Positions 7,105-17,602 of a stretch of 64,000 bases of DNA are shown here, in pieces (the first letter of the stretch is position 1; each line of letters starts with the position of its first letter). The DNA comes from Pleomorphochaeta sp963678575 (GTDB lineage Bacteria; Spirochaetota; Spirochaetia; Sphaerochaetales; Sphaerochaetaceae): NCBI GenBank assembly GCA_963678575.2, contig CAXXHV010000002.1, positions 744,001 through 808,000 on the forward strand. The letters run 5' to 3'. The translations under genes were made by a program, and so were the position numbers. The notes beneath the pieces are model-generated. The model saw nothing but the letters and a program-made list of their open reading frames with translations. It had not been told where the DNA came from and made no database searches.

Positions 7105-10100
7105 TTGAAATACCATAGTACAAAAAAATCTGTATTAACACTATCTTTGATTATTATACTTTTACTTATTATTTCAGCCATTGGTATTTTTAGATTTCAA
7201 GCTGAAACTCCTGTTCAAGCTGTAAGCTCAACTATAATTAAGAATTTAGAGATGCCAAATGGCTATTCACTTGAAATAAATAATATTAGTGAGTCTTTTT
7301 TGGCAAAACAAAAAATAGAAAAAATTGTAATAAAAAAAGGTGAAACTGAAATTGTTAGTATTTCAAATTTAATAATAGATCAAAATTTTTTTAATTATAT
7401 TGGTTATTTTTTATTTAATAAGAGTTTAGATTTAAAAATATCTGCAGATTATATAAATATTAACATTAATGAAAACATTGATGATTTGTTTTATTCTCTT
7501 TCTAAAATCAAAATTAAAGATAATACAATAGCTATTCAATCTAAATTAGATAGTAACAAAGATGTAGAAAAAGTAAATAATGTTAATTTAGAAGAGTTAA
7601 TTGACTCTATTGTTAAACAAAAATATATTGATTTGTCATTAATCCTAAAACCTGATTTATTAATTAATTCTTTAAAAATTAATATTAAAAATGGATTAAT
7701 AAATTATAATGCAAATGAAATCAATTATAATTCAAAAATAGAAAATTTATTTTTAGATTTAGAATCAAATTCAATTTTAAAATCATTCAATTTTGAATTA
7801 CAAGAAGTACTCTTTTCCTACAATAATTTAAAAATAGAAAATTCTTCTACCAAAATAAACTATGAAAATGAAAAAGTTACACTCAATATTCAAAATTCAT
7901 TTAATACATTTAATAATAATTCTTTGATTGCAGATAATATATTAATTAATTATGATCTAGTAAAGGTGGGACAAGTTTTATTTGAAATAAATAATATTAA
8001 ATATCAAGATTTAAGAAGCTTTGGTGAAGTAAGATCATTAAAAGCACAAGTAAAAACAAACCTTCGTGATTTTTCAGTAGTCGTAAATCCGAATTCAACA
8101 TCAATTCAAACTGATAATAACAATTTGAATTTTGAAGAAGCAAATATTGGAATGGCAATTGTTAATAACAAAATCACTTTTTATTATAATAGTGAAGGGC
8201 TAACTTCTTTATTTGTTAATAATAATCTAATTGATATTTATGATTTAGATTTATCTTTATTTTCAACAGAGAATATTATAAATAAATCAAATATTAAAAT
8301 TGGATCAATTGAATATAAAAATAATAATATAGATACTTTGTTAAAAAATATAAATTTGAAGGCTAATTGTGAAACAAATTCTGATTATATATTCAATGAT
8401 AATAAAATAGATTTTAAAAAAATCTCAGTAGAGAATTTAATTAATTCATATGATTCCATAAATTTACTTTTTGAAGCTAATATAAATTATTTAAGTGATA
8501 ATCTTAAAGTTAATTCAAGTATAATTAGCACTATTGATATTGAAGAAAACTTTAAAACCATTTCAACAACAATAAAAAGTGACGATTTACAGATTGATGA
8601 TTTAGCAAAAAAGATTAAAACTGACTTGAATATTCAAGGACCTATAAGTTTTGAAAAAAACAATATTAAGGCTCTAGAGTTAAATCTAAATTATGATAAT
8701 CAATTGATTTTAAAAACTATCGGCCAAATTAATGGTGATATTTCTAATAATCATATTTCAACTTCTCTTCTTTTTCAGAATTTTGATTTAAATGAAATTG
8801 GTATTTATATTAATAAGTTTATACCATCACTTAATAACTATTTGAGTAATAAAACTAGGTTAAATGGGGCTTTTAATTATGATGGAAATATACCATTAAA
8901 TAAAAATATATTGCTTAAGGGTAAAGTAGATTCATCTTTATTAATTAAAAAAGCTCAATTTATGGATAATAATTATGATTTTGGCTTGAATATTAGCACT
9001 AACATAGATGATATAATATTTAATTTTAACCAAATTTCTTTATCTTTGTTTAATTATCGTTTTGCTTTTAATGGGAGATATAATATTGCTACAAATGCAA
9101 TAGATGGTTTATTAAATTTAGAGGATATTGAAAAAGCGGAGAAATTATTATTAGTTGATTTTAAAAATAGTGATTTAAACTCAACTAATTTTATTTTAAC
9201 AACACCTAAGTTATCAGACTTTAGTTTAGATGGATTATTTGTTAATAAAGGAAGCTCCATTTATTCAATAATTAGTAATATTAATTTAAAAAATGATAGA
9301 ATAGATTTAGATATAAGTGCAGATATCAAGAATTTAATTTTTAGTGCGCTAAGTTCAAAAGGATTAACCTTAGATTTAAGTGTAAAAGATAATATTAATA
9401 TAAATTTAAAAGTTAAAGATTTTGATCTTATTGATTTAGATTATTCAAGATTTAATGGAGAAATAAATTTATCCTATCATGATAAAAATACTTGGGATTT
9501 TAATATTTTTGATTTTGATTTTTCATATAACAACCAAAAATATGACTTAATTTTTAATGGTAAAGTTAATCAAGATTCTTTTTATTTTGATAAAATCAAT
9601 TATTTTAATAATCGGTTTAATACAAAATATTATGGAACTTTAAAATATAATGGACCTCAATATACTTCTTTATTATCAAATAAATTCAAGGATAAGTATC
9701 AATTAGATTTAACCTTTGGTGATAATAGTACTCAAAGAATTGAAGCTTCAATATTCAATAGAGATAAAATTACAAATTTGTTTATTGATGTAAGTAAATT
9801 TAATATAGCAAGACTATTTAATACTTCAAGTGAAATATTATTGGATGCTAGAATTATTGGAAGTACTGATTTTGAAAAGAATAATAAAGTAAAGGGTAAT
9901 ATTGAATTTAATGAAGCTGGCGTTCTTAATAATATAATTTCAAAATCAATTTCAACTACACCAATTATGCCCAATGAATTAACTGAGGATAAATCTTTAA
10001 TAAATAGAGTGTTCTCCTTAATACCATTTATTAACTTACCAACTAGTGCAATTAATAAAAATATTATTTCAACAATTCCTTTAGATGCTTCAAAAATTAG

Positions 10101-12165
10101 CTTTTCAACTAATTTAAATATTGATGATAATAATTATTCTTTAGAAGACTTAAATTTGACTTTCCCAAAATTCAGTGTAAAGAATTCAACATTATCTTTT
10201 GACGCTGAAAAAGTAGATTTAATATTTAATTCTAAGGTTGAACTAATAAAACCTTCTTTAATTACCAATCAATTAAGTAGTTTTGATATTGATTTTAACA
10301 TTAATTTCTTAAGCTTAATTTCTTCGATAAAGTCTCAATTTTCTATAAATGAATTTACTATTAAATCAATAAACACCGTAATTGAAAGATTAAAAGGATA
10401 TAAAGATTTTGATTATTCTTTATTAAACAATATTAATGGGCACTTAAATTTAACCAATTTTGATTTATTCAAAGACACAATTGAATTTGAGAAATTATGG
10501 CCTGATACTGAAGATGATAAAGTAAAATTACAAGATTTATATAGTACTTATAATATAAATGATAATTCACTGAAATTAGTCGCAAATTATGGAAGAGCAA
10601 AGGTTGATTTTAAAACAAAACAAGGTTCTCTTATTTTAGATAAAGGCTTTGGGTTAGGTGGTAATTTAATTTTTGATTATAATAATTCATTTGATTTGTA
10701 TATAAATGATATCAATTTACCTATTTCATTCTTTGAGAAACTAGTATATATAAAATTAATTAAGTTTTTTGGAGATGATTTTACTGGATCTTTAATAGTT
10801 AAAGATTTATTTAATGATGCAAAACTTTATGGAGATATTTCAACTAGAAGCCTGAAATTAAAAACATTATATACAAAAGATAGTGTTCTCGAAGCTCCAA
10901 ATTTATCTGTTATCTTTGATGATGATAAAATATATAGTAATAATTTTAAAGTTAAATATTTTAATACTGAAACTAATTCAAATGTTTATTGTTATTCAAA
11001 CGCTCAAGTAATTTTAGATAATTTTATATTTAAAAACTTTTCAATTGATGTTGTTAGTCCTAATTATATTCCGATATATCTGCCTTTATTAGGTATGAAT
11101 TTTACTATTGATGTAAAAGGAAAAAATTATTTTAGTTTTAGTACAGACGGAACAACCTCTTATATAAATGGTGATTTGATAGTCAAAGACGCTATTATTA
11201 GAAGTGGTATAAACCTACCATCTTGGATTATTCCAAGACAAGAATCAAATGGAGATTTTAAAATCACTACTGCTGACAATAATAGTTTTTATTATCCACA
11301 ATTAGATAATCCTATTCTTAGTGCAACAATGGATAAAAATCAAAACTTTGAATTAAAATTTGATTCTATTTCAAAAACTTATTCTGCTCAAGGATCAATA
11401 AATCTTCTTCAGGGTGAAATTTTTTATTTCCAGAAAAATTTCTATATCAATGATGGTAATATTTCTTTAAGATTAAATCCTGAAACAAAAAAACTTGAGC
11501 CAATTATTTCTATTGAAGCAACCTTAAGAGAAATAGATTTAGAAGGGGAAAATATTGATATTGTTCTTAATTTAAATAATGCTTCATTAGATAATTTAAA
11601 TCCAGTATTTTCAAGTGTTCCAACTAAGAGTCAAAAGGAAATAATGCAAATATTAGGGCAATCATTTACAAGTTCTTCTTCAAATGATTCTACTAGTGTT
11701 GCCACAATTGCTTCAGCTGCAACTTCTGTATTCTCTTCTTTAGGATATATTGAAACAGGAGGAGTATCTACATTAAATAAAACAATTGCTTCTGCATTAA
11801 ATTTAGACTTTTTTAGCCTCAAGAGCAATATTGTTGAAAATCTTATTTTAGATACTTTTATTGAAGATCCTAGATATTCATCCTTTTCTCCTTTAGCTAG
11901 ATATTTAAATAACACAACATTGTTTATGGGAAAATATTTAACACCAAATTCAAAATTACAAATAATGATAAATTTGTTAGCAAGCAATGATGATTCCAGA
12001 ACTAGTTTTATTTCAAGTGATTTATCTTTGGATTTAGAGATGTCCTATGAGATTGATACAGAGCTTGCTAAGTTTTCAGTTTTCACAAATCCAACACAGT
12101 TGTCTATTTTAAAAATATTAGATACTATGGGATTTAGTGTAACTAAAACAATACATTTGCGTTAG
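7105..12165 (+). CDS. tamB: TamB-type translocation/assembly module protein (AsmA-like)
   Basis: A 1686-residue protein with one N-terminal membrane anchor (about residues 11-29) followed by a very long, repetitive beta-rich region and a C-terminal TamB (DUF490) domain that contains SINLLQGEIFYF and ends near FSVTKTIHLR. Such proteins span the periplasm as a beta-groove and carry lipids, or help insert outer-membrane proteins with an Omp85 partner; here bamA follows 34 nt downstream. Translation starts at TTG with a strong GGAGGA site 5 nt before it. A TATAAT at 7074-7079 is the probable -10. The composition is extremely rich in Asn, Ile and Lys, so sequence similarity to distant homologues will be low outside the C-terminus. 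Confidence 0.88.
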   Translation: MKYHSTKKSVLTLSLIIILLLIISAIGIFRFQAETPVQAVSSTIIKNLEMPNGYSLEINNISESFLAKQKIEKIVIKKGETEIVSISNLIIDQNFFNYIGYFLFNKSLDLKISADYINININENIDDLFYSLSKIKIKDNTIAIQSKLDSNKDVEKVNNVNLEELIDSIVKQKYIDLSLILKPDLLINSLKINIKNGLINYNANEINYNSKIENLFLDLESNSILKSFNFELQEVLFSYNNLKIENSSTKINYENEKVTLNIQNSFNTFNNNSLIADNILINYDLVKVGQVLFEINNIKYQDLRSFGEVRSLKAQVKTNLRDFSVVVNPNSTSIQTDNNNLNFEEANIGMAIVNNKITFYYNSEGLTSLFVNNNLIDIYDLDLSLFSTENIINKSNIKIGSIEYKNNNIDTLLKNINLKANCETNSDYIFNDNKIDFKKISVENLINSYDSINLLFEANINYLSDNLKVNSSIISTIDIEENFKTISTTIKSDDLQIDDLAKKIKTDLNIQGPISFEKNNIKALELNLNYDNQLILKTIGQINGDISNNHISTSLLFQNFDLNEIGIYINKFIPSLNNYLSNKTRLNGAFNYDGNIPLNKNILLKGKVDSSLLIKKAQFMDNNYDFGLNISTNIDDIIFNFNQISLSLFNYRFAFNGRYNIATNAIDGLLNLEDIEKAEKLLLVDFKNSDLNSTNFILTTPKLSDFSLDGLFVNKGSSIYSIISNINLKNDRIDLDISADIKNLIFSALSSKGLTLDLSVKDNININLKVKDFDLIDLDYSRFNGEINLSYHDKNTWDFNIFDFDFSYNNQKYDLIFNGKVNQDSFYFDKINYFNNRFNTKYYGTLKYNGPQYTSLLSNKFKDKYQLDLTFGDNSTQRIEASIFNRDKITNLFIDVSKFNIARLFNTSSEILLDARIIGSTDFEKNNKVKGNIEFNEAGVLNNIISKSISTTPIMPNELTEDKSLINRVFSLIPFINLPTSAINKNIISTIPLDASKISFSTNLNIDDNNYSLEDLNLTFPKFSVKNSTLSFDAEKVDLIFNSKVELIKPSLITNQLSSFDIDFNINFLSLISSIKSQFSINEFTIKSINTVIERLKGYKDFDYSLLNNINGHLNLTNFDLFKDTIEFEKLWPDTEDDKVKLQDLYSTYNINDNSLKLVANYGRAKVDFKTKQGSLILDKGFGLGGNLIFDYNNSFDLYINDINLPISFFEKLVYIKLIKFFGDDFTGSLIVKDLFNDAKLYGDISTRSLKLKTLYTKDSVLEAPNLSVIFDDDKIYSNNFKVKYFNTETNSNVYCYSNAQVILDNFIFKNFSIDVVSPNYIPIYLPLLGMNFTIDVKGKNYFSFSTDGTTSYINGDLIVKDAIIRSGINLPSWIIPRQESNGDFKITTADNNSFYYPQLDNPILSATMDKNQNFELKFDSISKTYSAQGSINLLQGEIFYFQKNFYINDGNISLRLNPETKKLEPIISIEATLREIDLEGENIDIVLNLNNASLDNLNPVFSSVPTKSQKEIMQILGQSFTSSSSNDSTSVATIASAATSVFSSLGYIETGGVSTLNKTIASALNLDFFSLKSNIVENLILDTFIEDPRYSSFSPLARYLNNTTLFMGKYLTPNSKLQIMINLLASNDDSRTSFISSDLSLDLEMSYEIDTELAKFSVFTNPTQLSILKILDTMGFSVTKTIHLR

Positions 12166-12199
12166 TAGTAAATAGATGTATTAAAAGTTAGGAGATAAC

Positions 12200-14740
12200 A
12201 TGCTAAAAAAGATTTCATATGTACTATTAATATCTTTACTAAGTTTATCAAGTGTTTTTGCAGCTGATGAACCATGGTATGATGGAGTAAAAATTTCTGA
12301 GTTCCAAACAGAAGGGATTATAAATGCAAATAAAGATGAAGTATCTAATATCTTATTTAAATATAGAAATAAAATTTATTCAGATGATTTATTTAATCAA
12401 TTACAAGCTGATTTATATGCTTTAAACGATTTTTCATATTTTTATGCTGAAGCAAATAGAATTAATCCTGATTCTAATGAATTACAACTAAAATTAACCT
12501 TTTTTGAAAAGCAAATGCTTAAGAGTGTAACTTTTGAAGGGAATAAGACTATTTCAGACTCCAATTTATTAGATAGTAGTAATTTGGTTTTAAATTCTTT
12601 TTATGAAGGATATGAAATGTCTCAAGCTATTGAGAAAATTAAGCAAGCTTATTTTGAAAAGGGTTATTCTGATGTCGTTGTAACTTCAAAATTAGTTGAA
12701 GATGATAAGAATAATACTGTTTCATTAAATTTTAATGTTGATGAAGGAAAGCAAGTCATTGTCGGCTCAATAGAATTTAAAGGAAATGAAAATTATGATA
12801 ATAAAGTATTATCTACGCAATTAAAAACTACAACCAAATCGTTATTTAGAAGTGGTTATTATTCAGAAACAAAAGTAAATTCAGATATTGAGAATTTATT
12901 AAATTTCTATTATGACCGTGGATATATAATGGTAAAAGTCACAGGCCCAACAGAAGAAATTATTGAAGAAACTGATACCCAGAAGAAGATAAAATTGGTT
13001 TACAATGTTGAGGAAGGTAAAATCTGGAAATTAGGAGAATTTACTTTTAGTGGAAATACTATAGTTAGTGATGAATTCTTGAAAGACTATATAACCTTAA
13101 AAGAAGGAGATATATTCAATCGTGGTCTTTGGATGAAAGAATTAAGAGAAATATCCCAATTATATTATGATAAAGGATATATTAATTTAGCTATTAATCC
13201 TCAAACTTCCGCAGATGAAGAAAAAAATACAGTTTCTTTTAATGTAATTATTACAGAAGGCTCTAGAGCTAAGATAAATGATATTATTATAAATGGAATT
13301 GGAAAAACTCAAAAAGTTGTTTATACTAGAGAATTATCAATTAAAAAAGGTGATTATTTTAATAAGAGCGCTGTTGAACAAAGTTTAAGAAATATTCAAA
13401 ATACACAACTTGTAACAGAATTAAATTATACTATTGATCCAATAGATTCTGAAAATTGTAATATTGTAATTAATATTACAGAAGGTGGACAACAAGATAT
13501 TCAATTTGGAGCAACTTTCGGAGGAACCGCTGCTGGGTTCCCTGTTTCTGGGTTTGCTACAATAACAGATAGAAATTTATTAGGTACTGGTAATGATTTA
13601 TCTACTAATGTGACTATTTCTCCTTCTACTCAAAAAATTTCATTAAATTTTGTTGATGAATGGTTTAAAGATATTCCTTGGTCAAATGGATTTTCTTTAT
13701 CAGTTGAACACTCAAAAATTAATAATATTTTAATAAAAGGCAGTGATAATTTTTATACAGGTCATTTAGAAGATAATTTAAGCGATAATGCTTATCCATT
13801 AGGTTATAGTAGTTATGCTGAATATTTAGCAGCAGATAAAGCCACTCCAGATTCTCAATATTTAATGGATTATGATCTTTATAGGATTTCTGCAGGATAT
13901 GATACAGGATATACATTTAGATTTGATAATGGTTCATTAATTTTAAGTACAGGATTAAATATTGGTATTAATAAAGCTGTATTTGACAGTAATTATTTAC
14001 CATTTGAAGAGTTGATTTATAAATATAGTTTAAAATGGCAATTCTCAAATAAATTTAATTTAGGTATAGCTTGGGATGGTAGAGATTTAGTTAAAAACAC
14101 AACAACTGGTTGGTATGTAGCTCAGAACTTTACATATGCAGGTGGTGTATTAGGTGGTTTATCAAACTATATTAAATCTTCAACAAGTTTTTCAGCTTTT
14201 AAACCTGTATTAACTTGGAAAAAGGATGCCGTAACTAAAAAAGTTGTTGGTTCTTATTCTAGCAATTTGAGCTTAATGCTTCCTCAATATTACAATAATG
14301 AAGGAACTTGGGGGGTATATGCTGCAAAAGAAGGAGCAACCGTAAATGAAATGCTATATATTGATGGGGCTTCTATTGCATTAGGTCACGATGTTCTTCA
14401 AGATCAAGCTTTCTTGTATGATAATAAACTTTCTTTAGAATATTCGCTTGTTGATAATGTTCTAGCTTGGGATTCTTTTGTAAGTGCTACAACAGTTGCT
14501 CCCACTTTATCTCAAGTAACTAATGTTTTGAACTGGGATTGGTATTTCGCAGCTGGTACTGGAGTTAAAGTTAAAATACCTGGATTCCCTATTGGAATAT
14601 ATTTGGTAAAAGATGCTACAGTTATAAATAGTAAAAATGAAGGATTTAAATTCTTAGAAGGTTCTCTATTTAATATAAATGATAATTATGGATTAAATGG
14701 ATTAAGGATGGTCTTATCGTTTACAACTAATTTATTCTAA
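12200..14740 (+). CDS. bamA: Outer membrane assembly factor BamA (Omp85)
   Basis: An 846-residue Omp85 protein with a signal peptide (cleavage near VFA-ADEP, residue 22), about five POTRA repeats (about 25-430; see motifs such as VTFEGNKTIS, IEFKGNENYD and FTFSGNTIVS) and a 16-strand barrel ending in the terminal Phe of TTNLF, the usual beta-signal ending. It inserts barrel proteins into the outer membrane. The lid-loop motif [VI]RG[FY] found in most BamA proteins is not visible; the equivalent stretch seems to be SIALGHDVLQ. TamB precedes it and a strong terminator follows. No skp/ompH gene lies between bamA and mutS. Confidence 0.93.
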   Translation: MLKKISYVLLISLLSLSSVFAADEPWYDGVKISEFQTEGIINANKDEVSNILFKYRNKIYSDDLFNQLQADLYALNDFSYFYAEANRINPDSNELQLKLTFFEKQMLKSVTFEGNKTISDSNLLDSSNLVLNSFYEGYEMSQAIEKIKQAYFEKGYSDVVVTSKLVEDDKNNTVSLNFNVDEGKQVIVGSIEFKGNENYDNKVLSTQLKTTTKSLFRSGYYSETKVNSDIENLLNFYYDRGYIMVKVTGPTEEIIEETDTQKKIKLVYNVEEGKIWKLGEFTFSGNTIVSDEFLKDYITLKEGDIFNRGLWMKELREISQLYYDKGYINLAINPQTSADEEKNTVSFNVIITEGSRAKINDIIINGIGKTQKVVYTRELSIKKGDYFNKSAVEQSLRNIQNTQLVTELNYTIDPIDSENCNIVINITEGGQQDIQFGATFGGTAAGFPVSGFATITDRNLLGTGNDLSTNVTISPSTQKISLNFVDEWFKDIPWSNGFSLSVEHSKINNILIKGSDNFYTGHLEDNLSDNAYPLGYSSYAEYLAADKATPDSQYLMDYDLYRISAGYDTGYTFRFDNGSLILSTGLNIGINKAVFDSNYLPFEELIYKYSLKWQFSNKFNLGIAWDGRDLVKNTTTGWYVAQNFTYAGGVLGGLSNYIKSSTSFSAFKPVLTWKKDAVTKKVVGSYSSNLSLMLPQYYNNEGTWGVYAAKEGATVNEMLYIDGASIALGHDVLQDQAFLYDNKLSLEYSLVDNVLAWDSFVSATTVAPTLSQVTNVLNWDWYFAAGTGVKVKIPGFPIGIYLVKDATVINSKNEGFKFLEGSLFNINDNYGLNGLRMVLSFTTNLF

Positions 14741-14743
14741 ATT

Positions 14744-14772
14744 AAATATCTCCTTCGGGAGATATTTTTTTA
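14744..14772 (+). terminator. Rho-independent terminator after bamA
   Basis: A perfect 10-bp stem (AAATATCTCC 14744-14753, GGAGATATTT 14758-14767) closed by a TTCG tetraloop and followed by a T-run. It ends the tamB-bamA transcript. Confidence 0.95.
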
Positions 14773-14785
14773 CTTAAAATAAAGC

Positions 14786-14814
14786 TTTAATTTTTCTACA
14801 CAAATTGTTATACT
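14786..14814 (+). promoter_or_regulatory. mutS promoter, extended -10
   Basis: TATACT (14809-14814) preceded by TG at 14806-14807 is an extended -10 box; TTTAAT (14786-14791) is a weak -35 at 17 nt. The -10 ends 6 nt before the mutS ATG, and no Shine-Dalgarno exists, so the transcript is predicted to be leaderless. Confidence 0.5.
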
Positions 14815-14820
14815 CCAGTT

Positions 14821-17484
14821 ATGGAAAAAGAAAAAATAACACCAATGATGGCTCAATATAATGCAATTAAAGAACAAAATAAAGATAAAGTATTATTTTT
14901 TAGACTTGGTGACTTTTATGAAATGTTTGATGAAGATGCAATTGAAATTTCGAGGTTATTAAATTTAACTTTAACACATAGAGGTAAAACTCCTATGTGT
15001 GGAATTCCATATCATGCTTCAAAGGTATATATAAAAAGACTTTTGGAAGCAGGTAAAAAAATTGCAATTTGTGAACAAGTTGAAACGCCCTCAAAAGATA
15101 TAAAATTAGTAAAAAGAGAAGTTGTTCAAGTAATAACTCCAGCAACTGTTGTTGAAGATGATTATTTAGATTCATCTTCAAATAACTATATAGTTTGTAT
15201 ATCTTTTTCTAGAAAAATAACTTCTGTGGCATTTAGTGACATTACTAGTGGAGAATTTGTTTTAAAATATTATGAAAAAGATTCAGATTTCCATAAATTA
15301 AGCGCTTTGTTATCACAATTGAGACCAAAAGAAATACTTGTAAATGAAGATGATTATTTTGTCTTTACAGATTTTTCTAAAATGTTAGATGATACAAATG
15401 TAATGATTACTAAATTACCCTCATCACATTTTAACAAAAAGAAAGCTTTAAAAAAATTGTTAGATCATTTATCAATACAAACATTACAAATTTTTAATAT
15501 TGAAGATACGCATCCTTCCATAAATGTAGCTGGTGCTTTATTAAAATATTTTTATGATACTTCTATGTCTAATTTGAATCAAATAACTTGTTATTCAATT
15601 GAAGAAGATACCTCTTATTTAACAATTGATTCTTCAACTCGTAAAAGTTTAGAGATATTAAATAATACACAAGATGGCACATCAAATAATACGTTGTATT
15701 CTGTATTAAATAAAACAATTACTAGTGGTGGGACTAGATTATTAAAAAAATGGCTAAGTTATCCATTAATTGATAAGCAAATAATATTAAATAGGCAAGA
15801 GTGGGTAGAATTTTTTAAATTTAATAGAGAAGAGCGAAATAGAGTAAGGGAAGAGTTAAAGAAAGTTCTTGATATGGTTCGTTTAACTACAAGAATATCT
15901 ATGAAGAAAAATTATCCTAGTGATTTATTGGGAATAAGCAGTACTGCAAAAGCTTTTTTTAATATAATAAAAAATGATTTTTCAAGATATGAATGCTTAA
16001 TTAATGATGATAGTATCAAGAAAATAGAAATAAATAATACTAATAATAAAAAAGTTGAACAATCAACAATGGAAGAAATATTTTCTCTTGTTGATTTAAT
16101 AAATAGCTCTATTAATGAAAATACTCAAGGTCCTTTTGAAGAAGGACAGGTTATTAAAAAGGGCTTTGATGAAGAGCTAGATAATCTACGAGATATAAAA
16201 ACTCAAGGTTCTTTATATTTAAAGCAATATGTTGAAAAAGTAAAAGATGAAACAGAAATTCCTAATATTAAATTAGGTTATAACAAAATATTAGGTAATT
16301 TTATTGAAGTAAGAAAGGCTCATGTTGATAAAGTCCCCTCATATTTTTATAGAAAGCAAACTCTAGTAAATGCTGAAAGATTTACAAGTGATGAATTAAC
16401 AGAAATTGAAACAAAAATATTAAAAAGCAGTTATGCTTCAGAAAAAAGAGAAAGATTTGTTTATGCTAGTGTTGTTGAAAAAGCTGCAGCTATTTCAGAT
16501 TCTTTATTGAAATTAGCAAATGCTTTAAGCAGAGTAGATGTCTTACAGAGTTTAGCTTTTGTTTCTGATATATATAATTATAATAAACCAACTTTTGTTG
16601 AAGAAAATTCTATTTCAATAAAAAAAGGTCGTCATCCTGTTGTTGAAAAGCAACTTGGTTTAGGCTCTTTTATTGCAAATGATTTAAGTTTAAAAGAGGA
16701 TGGTAAACGATTTTGTTTAATAACTGGACCAAATATGGCCGGTAAGTCAACTTATTTACGCCAATGTGCTCTTATCATACTATTAGCTCAAATAGGAGCT
16801 TATGTTCCTGCAGACGAAGCTCAATTGTCTATATGTGATAAATTATTTTGTCGGGTTGGAGCCTCAGATAATATAGCAAAAGGGGAATCAACTTTCATGG
16901 TTGAAATGCAAGAGGCTGCACATATTTTAAGAACAGCTAGCGACAAATCTTTTGTAATAATGGATGAAATTGGTAGGGGAACTAGCACACAAGATGGAAT
17001 GAGTTTAGCCCATGCTTTTATGATGCACTTGGTAAATTTAAAATCTAAAACTTTATTTGCAACACATTATCATGAATTAACATTATTAGATGTTTCTCAA
17101 GTAAAATTATTAACTTTAGCAGTTGAAGAAAAGGGAAAAGATATTATTTTTGTAAGAAAAGTTATTGATGGAATTGCAAATTCATCCTATGGCTTACATG
17201 TTGCAAAACTAGCTGGAGTTCCTTCTCCCATTTTAAAAGAAGCAGATAAATTTCAAAGAAGACATTTTGGTGAATATACAATTAAAAATGTTGAAATGGA
17301 TTTATTTTCAATGGCACAACTTGAAGAATTAGAGAATAAATGTGAAAATGATAGTGAAAGTGTAGATTATTTTGATCAAGTTGAAGAAATAAAAAAATAT
17401 GATTTAAGCTCTTCAACACCGCTTCAAGCAATGATTTTTTTACAAAAAATACAAGATGAAATAGAAGAGAAAGAGAACGGTTAA
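14821..17484 (+). CDS. mutS: DNA mismatch repair ATPase MutS
   Basis: An 887-residue MutS1. The mismatch-wedge motif is in GDFYEMFDED (about residues 31-40; Phe-x-Glu). The ATPase carries Walker A TGPNMAGKST (~635-644), Walker B VIMDEIGRG (~711-719) and the ATHYHELT segment. The C-terminal tail is acidic. Length and order are as in typical bacterial MutS, the dimer that recognises mismatches and recruits MutL (not in this window). There is no ribosome-binding site; the promoter suggests leaderless expression. It stands alone between the bamA terminator and the rimP promoter. Confidence 0.97.
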   Translation: MEKEKITPMMAQYNAIKEQNKDKVLFFRLGDFYEMFDEDAIEISRLLNLTLTHRGKTPMCGIPYHASKVYIKRLLEAGKKIAICEQVETPSKDIKLVKREVVQVITPATVVEDDYLDSSSNNYIVCISFSRKITSVAFSDITSGEFVLKYYEKDSDFHKLSALLSQLRPKEILVNEDDYFVFTDFSKMLDDTNVMITKLPSSHFNKKKALKKLLDHLSIQTLQIFNIEDTHPSINVAGALLKYFYDTSMSNLNQITCYSIEEDTSYLTIDSSTRKSLEILNNTQDGTSNNTLYSVLNKTITSGGTRLLKKWLSYPLIDKQIILNRQEWVEFFKFNREERNRVREELKKVLDMVRLTTRISMKKNYPSDLLGISSTAKAFFNIIKNDFSRYECLINDDSIKKIEINNTNNKKVEQSTMEEIFSLVDLINSSINENTQGPFEEGQVIKKGFDEELDNLRDIKTQGSLYLKQYVEKVKDETEIPNIKLGYNKILGNFIEVRKAHVDKVPSYFYRKQTLVNAERFTSDELTEIETKILKSSYASEKRERFVYASVVEKAAAISDSLLKLANALSRVDVLQSLAFVSDIYNYNKPTFVEENSISIKKGRHPVVEKQLGLGSFIANDLSLKEDGKRFCLITGPNMAGKSTYLRQCALIILLAQIGAYVPADEAQLSICDKLFCRVGASDNIAKGESTFMVEMQEAAHILRTASDKSFVIMDEIGRGTSTQDGMSLAHAFMMHLVNLKSKTLFATHYHELTLLDVSQVKLLTLAVEEKGKDIIFVRKVIDGIANSSYGLHVAKLAGVPSPILKEADKFQRRHFGEYTIKNVEMDLFSMAQLEELENKCENDSESVDYFDQVEEIKKYDLSSSTPLQAMIFLQKIQDEIEEKENG

Positions 17485-17488
17485 TCTA

Positions 17489-17517
17489 TTGACAAAAAAT
17501 TATTGTAAATGTAGTAT
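17489..17517 (+). promoter_or_regulatory. Promoter of the rimP-nusA-infB operon
   Basis: TTGACA (17489-17494), 17-nt spacer, TAGTAT (17512-17517), with an overlapping TATATA at 17515-17520. The expected start near 17524 gives a leader of about 80 nt before rimP that contains an intrinsic terminator. Confidence 0.75.
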
Positions 17518-17545
17518 ATAACTACATTTTAAATATAGATTTTTT

Positions 17546-17577
17546 GGGAGACCGCAAATCGCAGGTCTCCTTTTTAT
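17546..17577 (+). terminator. Leader terminator (probable attenuator) of rimP-nusA operon
   Basis: GGAGACC (17547-17553) pairs with GGTCTCC (17564-17570) around a 10-nt loop, followed by TTTTTATT. It lies downstream of the operon promoter and upstream of rimP, so transcripts from that promoter must read through it. It may also stop readthrough from mutS. NusA control of a leader terminator ahead of its own operon is described in Bacillus subtilis; the same here is inference. Confidence 0.8.
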
Positions 17578-17602
17578 TGGATTAGCGAAGCAAGGAATTA
17601 GA

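Noticed and set aside
9054..9974. Minus-strand open frames within tamB
   Set aside because: They are shadows of the AT-rich tamB coding frame without ribosome sites or recognisable products.
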